Shown here piece after piece: positions 27,101 through 35,610 of a stretch of DNA of 50,349 bases. Both the position numbers and the translations under genes were made by a program. The DNA comes from a virus: the IMG/VR virus record IMGVR_UViG_3300032331_003172, positions 1-50,349 of that record. One strand, given 5' to 3'. Position 1 is the first letter of the stretch. Every line of letters begins with the position of its first letter. The notes below the pieces were generated by a model. That model was given only the letters and a program-made list of their open reading frames with translations, made no database searches and was not told where the DNA came from.

Positions 27101-29651
27101 AGAAAACTATACCCCAAGAAGAGCTAATCTATCTAGAATAGTTCCGTATATAAATAAATGGGGCTATTATTCCGGATTTGATGCTAGAGGTAATGAATAT
27201 AGACTAAATTCAAGTCCAGCTTTTTCGCCTTTAAATTTTTCACCTACTTTAGATAGAATAGCATCGGATCCTCAGTATCTAAGTCAGGAATGGCTTCTTC
27301 TTGAAAGACCTCCAAGAAAGTTTCCTAAGGATTTAATGAACGATCAGAACAGTTATCTTGCTGGAAAGATAGATCTTTTGAAAGCTAAAAGTGCAGATCC
27401 TAGCGACTATCTTTATCTTCCTTCATATTTTACTGTTGAGCCTGAAGATTATGATGCTGAATTCAGGGACACATCTTTCTACACTAAAGAGCTGTTTACT
27501 TCATTAGAATACAATCCTGCATCTGGATATTATGAAACTCTTTTCAGAGGAGCTAAAATAGTATTTAAAAGGAGATCTAACCTTACGACAGGTCAAACAG
27601 ACGGATTGGATAAATATGTTCCAAATTTCAGGGGATATCAGGACTATAAGTTTTCTGCAATTCTAAGAGCTATCCCTGAAGACAGCGACACTATACAACC
27701 TCCAGTAACTTATGAGGTCATAGAAAATACACAGCAGAAGTTTATACTTTTTGTTTGTAACGTTGTTATAAAAGATCATAGGGTATTTCCTTTAGGTTAT
27801 ACCGGAGGAACAGGTGGGGACCCTGTTTTAGATTACACTTCTCTGTACTCTATATCAGGTAAGAATAAACTAAACTACCCTTTAGTTTCGGGTAATCCTT
27901 TTACTTCTATAGATGACATAAAACTAAGTGTTGCTCTAGATCTTTCTCTTGCTTCAGGTAGCTATGCTAACACTACAGTTACTGGAGTGATAAACTCGAT
28001 TAAGAGCACAGATTATGAAGTTGATCTAAGACAAGAGATACACACTTTCTATGTTGAGAACGCTTCGGGTGCAACATCGGGGGTTAGTTCAACTGGGGCT
28101 GGAAGTTTCTCCGTTCCTTCTATAAGTTGTTCTTACCCTTGGCCTATTGGGGTTGGCCCTTCTTATATAGAGTTTGGTAAAGTTGCAACTGCTTCCAACT
28201 ACACTTTTACGATACCTTTCTCTCCATCTAGTCCAGTAACAATCCCGGTTGGACCTTCTTCTATCTACAAGAATAAACCGGTTTTCCAGCTTTCTGGTGG
28301 TGATAGATACTACGAGTCTCTTTTAACCAGATGCACTGCTGCTTATATTTCTAAGAAAGTTAACTCAAGCTCTCCTTATATAAAATATAAAACGTATTAC
28401 TGGGATGATGCTTTATCTAACACAATTCTTAAAGAAAACGATTTTGAAATCTATATAGAGAAACCAACAAAGGTGGTAAAAGTAAAAGGTAGTTCATACA
28501 TTAAGACTAAAAACGGACCACAGGAACTAAAAGGTAATTCTAGCGTTACTGGATTCGAGGTAATAAAAGGTAATCCTAAGCTTCCTTCTATTATGCTTAG
28601 ATACTCTGGAGGATATGAACCATTATTTAGGAAGGTCGTACATTTCGATAAAGATAAGACGGATACAATATCCGGATCAGGTGGAACTATAGATCTATCT
28701 TTTAGAAATTGCAACTTTGCTCCAAATAAACTTTATTTTGGAATATCTAGAAATCTTAGCTATACTAAAGTTTCTTTGGGCTCTCCCATATTATCCCTTT
28801 CGAATTCATTCCCAGAGGGACCGATCTATCCTTATATAGGTCAATCTCCAATTGCTAGAAAAGATTTTAATCTTTTCTCTTCAACTTGGGATCCTGGATA
28901 TTATGAAAAATACAACACGGCAACAACATTTAGTGAGGTCGCAGGAACGAGATCGATGAAAGAATTTAATACTTTCTTTGGATCTAAAATGATGCAAACT
29001 CCAGATCCTGTTGGAATTTCAAATTATATAAATCTTGAGATATCAAGAACGTCCGGAGATTCTAGTGTTTCTAGCATTAATTCTCAAATAGATAGTTACA
29101 TTAAATCTATTCAAAACATAACATCAGCCAACTCAGGCAGCGGGATAGGAAATGTCGGTCCTTATCTTTCTGGCGTTGATTACGATAAACTCGATTTAAA
29201 CATTTTTCCTAACGCAGAGATAGTTTGGCAATATTTTTCAGAAACTAGAAGAATCTCTGGAACTATAAGATTGGATAGAATGCTAAGAAGATATCTTCTG
29301 AATTCTGGGATCAAGCAAGTGTTTATAGATAATATGATTTCCGATTTTGGTGTTGGAAGTCCAAATTCTATAAATGATGATGTTAACGGGTACATAGATC
29401 TAAATGTTGCTCCTATTTACGAAGGCGGTGAATTCGATCTATATGTTATGAAAACAGGAGAGCGAGATTTTCAGGTTAAAGAAACACTAAGAGGTGATAT
29501 ATTTAAAGCTGATAGATATAAAATGGGGTACTACCTAAATCAGAATTACAAATTAACAAAAGTAAACAATTTAGTTTATAATTTCGAATTTCCTTTTGAG
29601 AGAAACTTCGATTATTCCCTATTGTTTAACTTCTCGATAACTAAAATTTAA
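24180..29651 (+). CDS. Giant 1823-aa virion protein, unknown family
   Basis: This is the longest gene in the window. The start is FDYNSSFSVTRTNPKLSGNF, and the whole protein is Tyr/Asn/Ser/Asp-rich, strand-dominated and lacking membrane segments, Cys clusters or enzyme motifs. A helical, Arg-rich segment appears near residues 1680-1725 (WQYFSETRRISGTIRLDRML, followed by RRYLLNSG). The C-terminal 100 residues return to strands and end LFNFSITKI. The next gene starts two bases after its stop, so the two products are likely translationally coupled. The collagen-like proteins that follow may attach to it. A baseplate or tail-hub periphery scaffold is my best guess, from size and position only. 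Confidence 0.65.
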   Translation: MSQSKLFDYNSSFSVTRTNPKLSGNFKITVDSNDGVWFNSIDANPTLSDNRFKKFNITGENSYSVDLFNFFDQGQISKDLVFQVANFTNGAVQSAENFADQYDFFYGSGASSLIDKNYKESFKYFAPLWIKNELPDFFVVFKLPNPLDYPYSKNVTTINSGTKYKIIQDYNSTSPFVVSYGKSPSGNDIYYGDGDVFSGLNNYSTYTIISGSGKVAIFNELAYLPDVLDVEQTFKQKILNNCTAIKTFDLRENTKIGKYIRSIFNNPLFSKSPLEVSWGSNSYTYFKGVSYNEGVFTKKGELLSSFLSSSDSDPMIDFEDYITSGFSRNGVICPNILNLEFIFDDDESNLYTINRYIGFYVSRNDIASVRMNGSFFYDYKDLKGNNNLPKPSIDNVGYYYNNYPTIMGSTSGIRLFYEGGSGFLPGSDDVNLYNPNKLFYITDKDNNFYSLKRNEDYLTPGGNSPDYSYGPFNYSTDTFSATGSTGATSGSVVIGNTITNLLNFTGSDTKVGTIPGINAKEAGRSYAEVEFLKQYDLNNPLTFKIYWPNGSQSEGSRKYDVVRSGDFSAIFPWVEGAYYFTGDSYYFNASAGTTEQIASAFSGVVRQVDQITWDSGYDSASSVIRLKNPGFYGNTQYSISVFDDYTSFLTVYKGNWSNSSAYSIGDVVMYDNSYYSSNIAISSSSGSGTIPGGTAWSPYKTFSQSGYVKINGVDASELDYNTNFVGGTKTKNNRIIFDNKYSNLVQPGYFMNTTTGRSKITSVTKYVDSPKKDPDTESVIGFNNFNYLLVANLEDENAIVALGSDNSFNTYSSAVSKIGVFTFFDTKEFDFDFWSSNYGYNPVGETFKYFQIQTGVTGAIDPNIPYLVKSGQVLYNNNLYDQGAIFYGVTGYTSFENANPSIAKDVVVFPAQYSNISYDPSATSYQDIKYYKDLDAFIGFLGIQELNPDSLKSGATKEEIFLHGKLNSEYEYLRENYTPRRANLSRIVPYINKWGYYSGFDARGNEYRLNSSPAFSPLNFSPTLDRIASDPQYLSQEWLLLERPPRKFPKDLMNDQNSYLAGKIDLLKAKSADPSDYLYLPSYFTVEPEDYDAEFRDTSFYTKELFTSLEYNPASGYYETLFRGAKIVFKRRSNLTTGQTDGLDKYVPNFRGYQDYKFSAILRAIPEDSDTIQPPVTYEVIENTQQKFILFVCNVVIKDHRVFPLGYTGGTGGDPVLDYTSLYSISGKNKLNYPLVSGNPFTSIDDIKLSVALDLSLASGSYANTTVTGVINSIKSTDYEVDLRQEIHTFYVENASGATSGVSSTGAGSFSVPSISCSYPWPIGVGPSYIEFGKVATASNYTFTIPFSPSSPVTIPVGPSSIYKNKPVFQLSGGDRYYESLLTRCTAAYISKKVNSSSPYIKYKTYYWDDALSNTILKENDFEIYIEKPTKVVKVKGSSYIKTKNGPQELKGNSSVTGFEVIKGNPKLPSIMLRYSGGYEPLFRKVVHFDKDKTDTISGSGGTIDLSFRNCNFAPNKLYFGISRNLSYTKVSLGSPILSLSNSFPEGPIYPYIGQSPIARKDFNLFSSTWDPGYYEKYNTATTFSEVAGTRSMKEFNTFFGSKMMQTPDPVGISNYINLEISRTSGDSSVSSINSQIDSYIKSIQNITSANSGSGIGNVGPYLSGVDYDKLDLNIFPNAEIVWQYFSETRRISGTIRLDRMLRRYLLNSGIKQVFIDNMISDFGVGSPNSINDDVNGYIDLNVAPIYEGGEFDLYVMKTGERDFQVKETLRGDIFKADRYKMGYYLNQNYKLTKVNNLVYNFEFPFERNFDYSLLFNFSITKI

Positions 29652-29653
29652 AG

Positions 29654-31240
29654 ATGCCTAATACCAATATACAAGCACTTAATTACGGTGACAACCAAAA
29701 TCAGCTGATAAACAAGCTGAATAATAATTTTGACGAGGTTGTTGAATTCCACGGAGGAAGCCAGGGTTTGACTGGACCAACAGGAAGTAGAGGTCCAATT
29801 GGTGAATCTGGTACTATCGGAATAACTGGTCTAACTGGACCTAGAGGAACAAGATGGTTTATTAACGCTAGTGTTAGTCCATCAGGCTCTGGAAATTATG
29901 TGGTCGAGGGAGATTATTGGATAGAATCTGTTACGGGACAAATCTACATTTTCACCGATACCGGGTGGACATACACTGGATATAACTTCAATGCAACTGG
30001 ATCTCTATTTTCTTCCATAACTAGTAATTATGATGCTTCCATGAATCCCGCATCTGGACTCACTGGATCCTCTATTGTAGAGAATCAAGTTAATCCGGAA
30101 AAATACACATTTGTAGTATCTGATAATGCACCAGAGTCGGACATTTTAAATGAGCTACTTTCTAAATTTCTTATTTCTACAAATCCTAATAGTAACTCTG
30201 GTCCTGTTTTAGAGTTTTCTAAAAGCAACATAGAGGATGGTACGATCTCTGATTATTTACAACATCCTACTTTTAAATGGGCTAATTTCACTTCAGGTGA
30301 CGATTCTATAATACTTAACGTTCCTGGAGGTATTTTTACTTTGGGTGCAAGTGGAGGATTTCAATCCTCTTCGAGAGACTATAATATAAATGCTTCAACT
30401 TCATTGTCGGTAGAGTATGGTGCGACATCCGGATCTGGAATATTTTCAACCGGTGGATTTCAAATTAATGCACCTTCCGGTGATTTCAATTTAATAAGTT
30501 CTTTTTATAGTGTTACCGGAGGTTCCGGAACCTTCTCTAAACCTATAGAATCTACTTCAACACTTCCTGGTTCTGTTTCTTCCCTTTATGTTTCTATAGG
30601 AGGAACGTCGGGATTTAGAAGTACTAGATCTGGTGACAACTCAGGAACACTCTCGCATAATGTCTACCACATTAAACTTGAAAATAATGACGGAACCCAA
30701 TTTTATTTGGACACCAAGGGAAAGCTTAAGACCAATAAGATCGACGAGGGACTTACAATTCCGGTTAATACCCCTGGTATAACAGGCGCTAATAATTGGT
30801 TTGTGTTATCTGCACCATATACTCCTGATAGTGCATACACTTCTTTGGAAAATGGGAATAACATAATATTTGCTCCGAATATAGGATCTACTGCTTCGTA
30901 TGTCGGGGTTGCTTTTAACACTCTGATTGATTATTCGCTCGGTTCGACCGGAGGGGTTCTTCCTGGAGAATCTATAGATATAAATGTTTACTGTGGATCT
31001 GATCAATATGTTGGTTATTGGGAAAATCAAGTAGATGGAGCTAATTATACTGGATTTAAGTATATTGGATACGGTTCGACTGGAGGGGTTACCACAGCGG
31101 TTACATTTCCATTTAAAGCTCAAGCTATAGATTTTACACTAACCAAGGGAGTAACTGGTCCTTTAACCACAGTTTTTTATAAAGCATATAACACTGGAGT
31201 TGGTGGAGTTGGTGCCTCGGGGGGATATTTCAGTTTCTGA
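29654..31240 (+). CDS. Collagen-like fibre protein 1 (528 aa)
   Basis: It is the first of three tandem paralogues. Residues 12-32 carry the shared attachment motif (GDNQNQLINKLNNNFDEVVE). Residues 38-66 are a short Gly-X-Y collagen-like stretch (GLTGPTGSRGPIGESG and on). Next comes RGTRWF, and then a conserved WIES/Y-W pattern before a long beta-rich shaft (GFQINAPSGDFNLISSFYSV). The collagen piece probably trimerises the N-terminal anchor, with the rest forming a shaft and tip. It starts two bases after the 1823-residue gene. No Hint domain is present, unlike paralogue 3. I infer a tail or baseplate fibre. Confidence 0.75.
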   Translation: MPNTNIQALNYGDNQNQLINKLNNNFDEVVEFHGGSQGLTGPTGSRGPIGESGTIGITGLTGPRGTRWFINASVSPSGSGNYVVEGDYWIESVTGQIYIFTDTGWTYTGYNFNATGSLFSSITSNYDASMNPASGLTGSSIVENQVNPEKYTFVVSDNAPESDILNELLSKFLISTNPNSNSGPVLEFSKSNIEDGTISDYLQHPTFKWANFTSGDDSIILNVPGGIFTLGASGGFQSSSRDYNINASTSLSVEYGATSGSGIFSTGGFQINAPSGDFNLISSFYSVTGGSGTFSKPIESTSTLPGSVSSLYVSIGGTSGFRSTRSGDNSGTLSHNVYHIKLENNDGTQFYLDTKGKLKTNKIDEGLTIPVNTPGITGANNWFVLSAPYTPDSAYTSLENGNNIIFAPNIGSTASYVGVAFNTLIDYSLGSTGGVLPGESIDINVYCGSDQYVGYWENQVDGANYTGFKYIGYGSTGGVTTAVTFPFKAQAIDFTLTKGVTGPLTTVFYKAYNTGVGGVGASGGYFSF

Positions 31241-31246
31241 TATATA
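31239..31246 (+). promoter_or_regulatory. Candidate promoter core GATATATA
   Basis: GATATATA starts at the last two bases of the stop codon of the previous gene and ends 21 bases before the start of collagen-like protein 2. The spacing matches copies at 1023, 39803 and 45428. Confidence 0.4.
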
Positions 31247-31267
31247 GCATAAGCTAAGTAATATAAA

Positions 31268-33013
31268 ATGCCAGATTTAAAATTATTAAGAATAGAAGAC
31301 GGGGATTCACAAAAAGTTTTTGTTGATAAGATTAACTCAAACTTTTCTAATATTCTGTCTTTTGGTGGAGGACCCTACGGGAGAATAGGAAAAAAAGGTC
31401 CTCAGGGTGACCAAGGAACATTGGGACCAGCTGGATCCTATGGAGATCCAGGACAGAGAGGTAATATATGGACGGTTGGAGGAACATCATACCCATCATC
31501 TCCTTTTAATGATGACTTCTGGATAGACGTTTTTAATTTCAATAAAGTCTATCAATATGAGAATGGATCTTGGTTAGATTACGGTTTAAATCTATCTGCT
31601 CAGGATCTATTTAGAATATATGGTCCTTTAGTTACTGAATCAAGCGGGGTTTCAAATAGGAACGGATATTTTATAACTTCACAAATACCAGAGAGTTATA
31701 CCGTTGTATTAAGCGATAACAATTTCGATTCTTCTCTTTCTGGAAATAGTGTCTATACTTTTAACCCCCAGTATTCTAAGATGGTGCTATCGGTTAACAG
31801 CAATATAGAAACAAGAAAACTTTTAGAGTTCACTAAGGCAGATTATCAAATAGATCCAGCATTCTATTCTAAAACTCCAAGATTTCTTTGGACAACTGGA
31901 GCAACTGCTGACAGAGGTCAATATGGATTGAAATTTGAATCCTATGGTGGATTTTCTTTAGATATACAAAATGCAGCTTTAAACCTAGAATCAAATACTT
32001 CTAGCATAAGACTGAATTCAACCGGTTTTAATATCAATCTAAATTCAACTAATCCACTTACTATGACCTCTGCCGGAGGTAATATAGTTTTTGATTTTAG
32101 CTCAACTGGAACTGCTTTATTTTCAGCCTCCAATATAAAATACGCGAATAATACATTCACCATCCCGGTAAGAACCCTTTTCATATCCGGATTCAAAGAT
32201 GCAAATCCACCCCTTTGGCTGAATACCACGGTCGGGAGCGCATCTGGACTAAGACACAAGTCAACCGTTTCAACAAATAGGAACTCTTTCTTAATGAGGA
32301 TCCTTGATATAACAGATGTTAATTCACCACAGTCAATATTCAACGTTTTATCAAACGGTGACGTTTATTATAACAGAAAAATAGATTCAGTTCAACCGTC
32401 TCAGAGTGTAACTAACAGCGTTTCTGCAAATGTGACTGATAATTACGGAACCGTATCTTGCTATTGGACTACAGTAATTCCAACAGTGGCTATGACTGCT
32501 CAAGGACAAAGTAATATGCTGATGTCCAACAACGGTGTTGATTTCGTTTTCGATCCTTCTAGATTTAATGGTGACGGTTTGACAGGGAGTAACGCTGGAA
32601 TATCTCTATGGCTTCCTTCAGCATTTGGCGGTACTGGATCAAACCGGGGATGGTTAAATCTTTTAGATGACCATGAATGTATAACAATAAGGGTTAAAAG
32701 TTCTAGCAGTAATAAGATGTTCAGGTATCTTGGAATTAACACTAACACCACACAGAATTCTACATTCCCCGATGGGACTACTAGTCCCGGAGCAGTTGGT
32801 AACGGACAGGTAGTTGATTTAAGCAGTGGGGCTAGTGTCGGAGCATCTGCGGTAGATTTCACTATAATGAACATATCAGGAACAGGACCAACTGGAGCTA
32901 GTTACAGATGGTTTAAAGTCTATTATTCTGCTTATGGTCCAAATCTATGGCTAGGATTTGGTGATCATGTAAAATGCGGGGTATTATATACAGTAAATTC
33001 AACACCTTTTTAA
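31268..33013 (+). CDS. Collagen-like fibre protein 2 (581 aa)
   Basis: This is the second tandem paralogue. Residues 11-32 show the attachment motif (DGDSQKVFVDKINSNFSNIL). The collagen-like tract is at residues 33-66 (GKKGPQGDQGTLGPAG, then GDPGQRG), followed by NIWTVGG and DDFWIDV, which align with paralogues 1 and 3. The remaining ~500 residues are a beta-rich shaft with Asn/Ser repeats (IRLNSTGFNINLNSTNPLTM) and a compact C-terminal domain. Charged X and Y positions (Lys, Asp, Arg) differ from paralogue 1, so the collagen segments may promote homotypic rather than mixed trimers. It is 27 bases after paralogue 1. Confidence 0.75.
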   Translation: MPDLKLLRIEDGDSQKVFVDKINSNFSNILSFGGGPYGRIGKKGPQGDQGTLGPAGSYGDPGQRGNIWTVGGTSYPSSPFNDDFWIDVFNFNKVYQYENGSWLDYGLNLSAQDLFRIYGPLVTESSGVSNRNGYFITSQIPESYTVVLSDNNFDSSLSGNSVYTFNPQYSKMVLSVNSNIETRKLLEFTKADYQIDPAFYSKTPRFLWTTGATADRGQYGLKFESYGGFSLDIQNAALNLESNTSSIRLNSTGFNINLNSTNPLTMTSAGGNIVFDFSSTGTALFSASNIKYANNTFTIPVRTLFISGFKDANPPLWLNTTVGSASGLRHKSTVSTNRNSFLMRILDITDVNSPQSIFNVLSNGDVYYNRKIDSVQPSQSVTNSVSANVTDNYGTVSCYWTTVIPTVAMTAQGQSNMLMSNNGVDFVFDPSRFNGDGLTGSNAGISLWLPSAFGGTGSNRGWLNLLDDHECITIRVKSSSSNKMFRYLGINTNTTQNSTFPDGTTSPGAVGNGQVVDLSSGASVGASAVDFTIMNISGTGPTGASYRWFKVYYSAYGPNLWLGFGDHVKCGVLYTVNSTPF

Positions 33014-33016
33014 AAG

Positions 33017-35320
33017 ATGCACTTTAATACTAAATATATTTTTCAGGGAGACTCAGAAAAAGAGATAGTCAAAAAGATAAACTACAATTTTGATCAGATT
33101 CTTTCTTTCGCTGTTGGCCCGGACGGACACGTAGGTGACAAAGGTCCAACAGGATACGCCGGACCTGCGGGAAAAAAAGGCGTACATGGAGGATCTGGTG
33201 CAAGGGGATCTTTATGGTTTAAGCAATCAACCGAGCCATCTTCATCTATAAGTAACCAATTCGATAAGTGGATAGATGAATCAACAAGTTCCAACGAGGT
33301 TAAAGAATATGGCCCAACAGGAAGCTGGAGTTACACAGGATACTCAATGTTTTCCTCCACTTACTTCAAATCGTATTCAGGAATATCTGGACCTGCTGGG
33401 GTTACTGATAAATTCGTTATAGGATTTTCAAATTCTGGCGGATTAACTGCAAGTGAAACGAGTCTCGTTCTTTCCGACAAGACATTGGATATAACCAATT
33501 CAAATCCTAATAGAAGTAAACTGGTCATTTCAACTCTTGATCAAACTTCCACCCCTGTACTTACATTTACGAAAACAACTACAAATACTACGGGTGCTCC
33601 TTCGTTCTATTGGAAAAATATGGGAGCAGATACAGGTTTAGTTCTAAAATCTTCAGGCTCTTCCATTTCTTTTGTTTCTTCCCTAGGCCTAACCATAGAT
33701 TCAAGTACAGCTAGAAGTATAATCTTTGGTACTTCTATGACTATGACAGCTAACAATGATATAAAAATTTCGGGATTAGGAGATTTTATACTTGGGACTA
33801 ATACTACTATAGGAACTGGATCTGCTTTTGCCATACTTACTAGCAACATAGAAATGGCATCATCGTATTATAGATCCAATGTACCTACTAAAATAAATAA
33901 TTCGCAGTCCGGAGTTTTTACTTTGGATAACACCAAAAACGTAACTGGAACTTCAACATCTTATGGCATACAGATGGAAGTTCAAAGTCAAGTTAATTTA
34001 AGGGGATTTGAATTTTTAGACCTAACTGGTTCTGCTATATTTTCGGGGAAAATAAAAGGTCCGGTGTCTTCTGGTAAATCTCTTCAAACAACTTTTGGCT
34101 CAACTGGGAATGCAGCAGCAGGATCTACAGGGGGCCCTTATTTTTATCATGTCAAAAGGCTTAAAGAAATACGCTCTGATGGTAGCACAGTGACTTGTAG
34201 ACAGTATTTCAATTCAAGCACTTCAACTACTTATAACATACCTAATGTAATAGATCTAGACTCTTTGACACTGTGGGATTCCAATTACATCATGGTAACC
34301 CCAATAGGTACTGCTTTAAACTCATGGAATCCTCCAACAACATACGGAGTTTATTTAAAGATTCCTGCCCCTCTTTCACCTACAGCTCCTTTATTTTATA
34401 ACGGAACTGCTACAAATTACAGAGTTTTCGTTAATGACATAAACCCAAGTAACAGTGCGCCTAACAACGACATTAAAATAGTGGGTTTAGTTTGGGACTA
34501 CACTAGATACACAGGAACTTCAGCAACTACGACCACTTATTATCTGACCTTTCCTAGAGAAAGAGACATGAATTTTTATCAGAGCTACGGTTGCTCTTAT
34601 GTTGATCTTATATGGATGCCACTCACGAGTTCAACCAATGCTACACCTAAAATATTTTGGAAAACGTGTAACGGGAGTGCAGGGTTTATCAACGTCACCA
34701 ACTACTACACTGTGGGACAATCAGTTCCTCCTAGCTCTGGCGGTGGAAGTGTCGGAAATCCGCTATCTTCTTCCGGTGGAGGTGGCGTATCTTCTGGAGG
34801 CGGTGGTATCGGTGGCGGAGGCTATGGAGGCGGATCCCCTTCGGGTGGAGGCTGCTTCTTGCCTGGAACTCTTATAACTATGGCTGATAGATCTAAGAAA
34901 CTAATAGAAGAAATTTCGATAGGAGATCTTGTGATGTCTTATGATTTCAACTCTGAAAAATTGACAGAGGATGTTGTTTCCGAAACATTTAATCTCGTAA
35001 ATAGCAATATAGTAGAATTTGTTCTAGAAAACGGGACATCTTTAAGAAGCACTTCGGATCACCCATATTGGGTTGAAAATAAAGGCTGGTGTTCTTTTGA
35101 TCCCATAGCAACTAAAGATAAATACAGCATAGATTCTGCTCTTATAGAGGAGGATGATCTATTAACTTCGGATGATCTTAAACAGATTAAGATAATTTCG
35201 ATTAAAAAACTGGAAATGTTAGAAAGCAAAGTGATAAACTTCCATGCGCTTAAGAATCAGAATTATTTTGCAGAGGGAGTCCTAGTTCATAATAAACAAA
35301 TATTCATCCCTGCGGAGTAA
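33017..35320 (+). CDS. Collagen-like fibre protein 3 with C-terminal Hint domain (767 aa)
   Basis: This is the third paralogue. It has the attachment motif at residues 11-31 (GDSEKEIVKKINYNFDQILS), the collagen-like tract at about 34-64 (GDKGPTGYAGPAGKKG) and RGSLWF. A beta shaft runs to about residue 570. A Gly/Ser-rich linker (about 573-612, including SSGGGGIGGGGYGGGSPSGG) leads into a Hint fold starting at C613 (CFLPGTLITM). Hint signatures are IGDLVMSYD (block A/B), TSDHPYW with H682, and the terminal YFAEGVLVHN with H758-N759. Eight residues follow (KQIFIPAE). With Lys after Asn, normal extein ligation is not possible, so autocleavage, thioester transfer or cross-linking is expected. Whether it acts during virion assembly is inference. 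It is three bases after paralogue 2. Confidence 0.8.
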   Translation: MHFNTKYIFQGDSEKEIVKKINYNFDQILSFAVGPDGHVGDKGPTGYAGPAGKKGVHGGSGARGSLWFKQSTEPSSSISNQFDKWIDESTSSNEVKEYGPTGSWSYTGYSMFSSTYFKSYSGISGPAGVTDKFVIGFSNSGGLTASETSLVLSDKTLDITNSNPNRSKLVISTLDQTSTPVLTFTKTTTNTTGAPSFYWKNMGADTGLVLKSSGSSISFVSSLGLTIDSSTARSIIFGTSMTMTANNDIKISGLGDFILGTNTTIGTGSAFAILTSNIEMASSYYRSNVPTKINNSQSGVFTLDNTKNVTGTSTSYGIQMEVQSQVNLRGFEFLDLTGSAIFSGKIKGPVSSGKSLQTTFGSTGNAAAGSTGGPYFYHVKRLKEIRSDGSTVTCRQYFNSSTSTTYNIPNVIDLDSLTLWDSNYIMVTPIGTALNSWNPPTTYGVYLKIPAPLSPTAPLFYNGTATNYRVFVNDINPSNSAPNNDIKIVGLVWDYTRYTGTSATTTTYYLTFPRERDMNFYQSYGCSYVDLIWMPLTSSTNATPKIFWKTCNGSAGFINVTNYYTVGQSVPPSSGGGSVGNPLSSSGGGGVSSGGGGIGGGGYGGGSPSGGGCFLPGTLITMADRSKKLIEEISIGDLVMSYDFNSEKLTEDVVSETFNLVNSNIVEFVLENGTSLRSTSDHPYWVENKGWCSFDPIATKDKYSIDSALIEEDDLLTSDDLKQIKIISIKKLEMLESKVINFHALKNQNYFAEGVLVHNKQIFIPAE
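34853..35293 (+). other. Hint (intein/hedgehog-type) autoprocessing domain, residues C613-N759
   Basis: The domain begins with a Cys directly after a Gly-rich linker and spans 147 residues to the terminal His-Asn. The Thr-x-x-His motif is TSDH, and the end motif is VLVHN followed by Lys. There is no homing-endonuclease insert, as in minimal inteins, hedgehog Hint domains and bacterial intein-like domains. Confidence 0.8.
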
Positions 35321-35343
35321 TTTATAATATAAAAACAATAAAA

Positions 35344-35610
35344 ATGGCTTTATTAACAAAAAAAGAAAAGGATACGATCCTAAAATTCTCAGAAACCTAC
35401 ATCAAGCTTCATGGGGAGATAGTCGAAGTTGAGAAGCAGATAAAAGAGCTGGAGCAAAGATCAGGAGATCTAGTAAACGATCTTCAGTGTTGTAGAAAGA
35501 ATGAGTCCGAATTTATGAGTAAGCTCGAAGCCAAATATGGCCCAGGGAAGTTAAACCCTATGACCCTTTGTTGGGAAAAAGAAATTATTATAGATGAAGT
35601 ACTTCAGTAA
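35344..35610 (+). CDS. Small coiled-coil protein (88 aa)
   Basis: The protein is nearly all helical, with heptads from about residue 15 to 50 (EIVEVEKQIKELEQRSGDLV). It has two Cys in the middle (QCCRKN), a GPGK turn and no membrane segment. It is preceded by a TATAATAT element 13 bases upstream of the start and overlaps the next gene by 17 bases, implying translational coupling with that membrane-anchored protein. The two may interact. The family is not recognised. Confidence 0.65.
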   Translation: MALLTKKEKDTILKFSETYIKLHGEIVEVEKQIKELEQRSGDLVNDLQCCRKNESEFMSKLEAKYGPGKLNPMTLCWEKEIIIDEVLQ

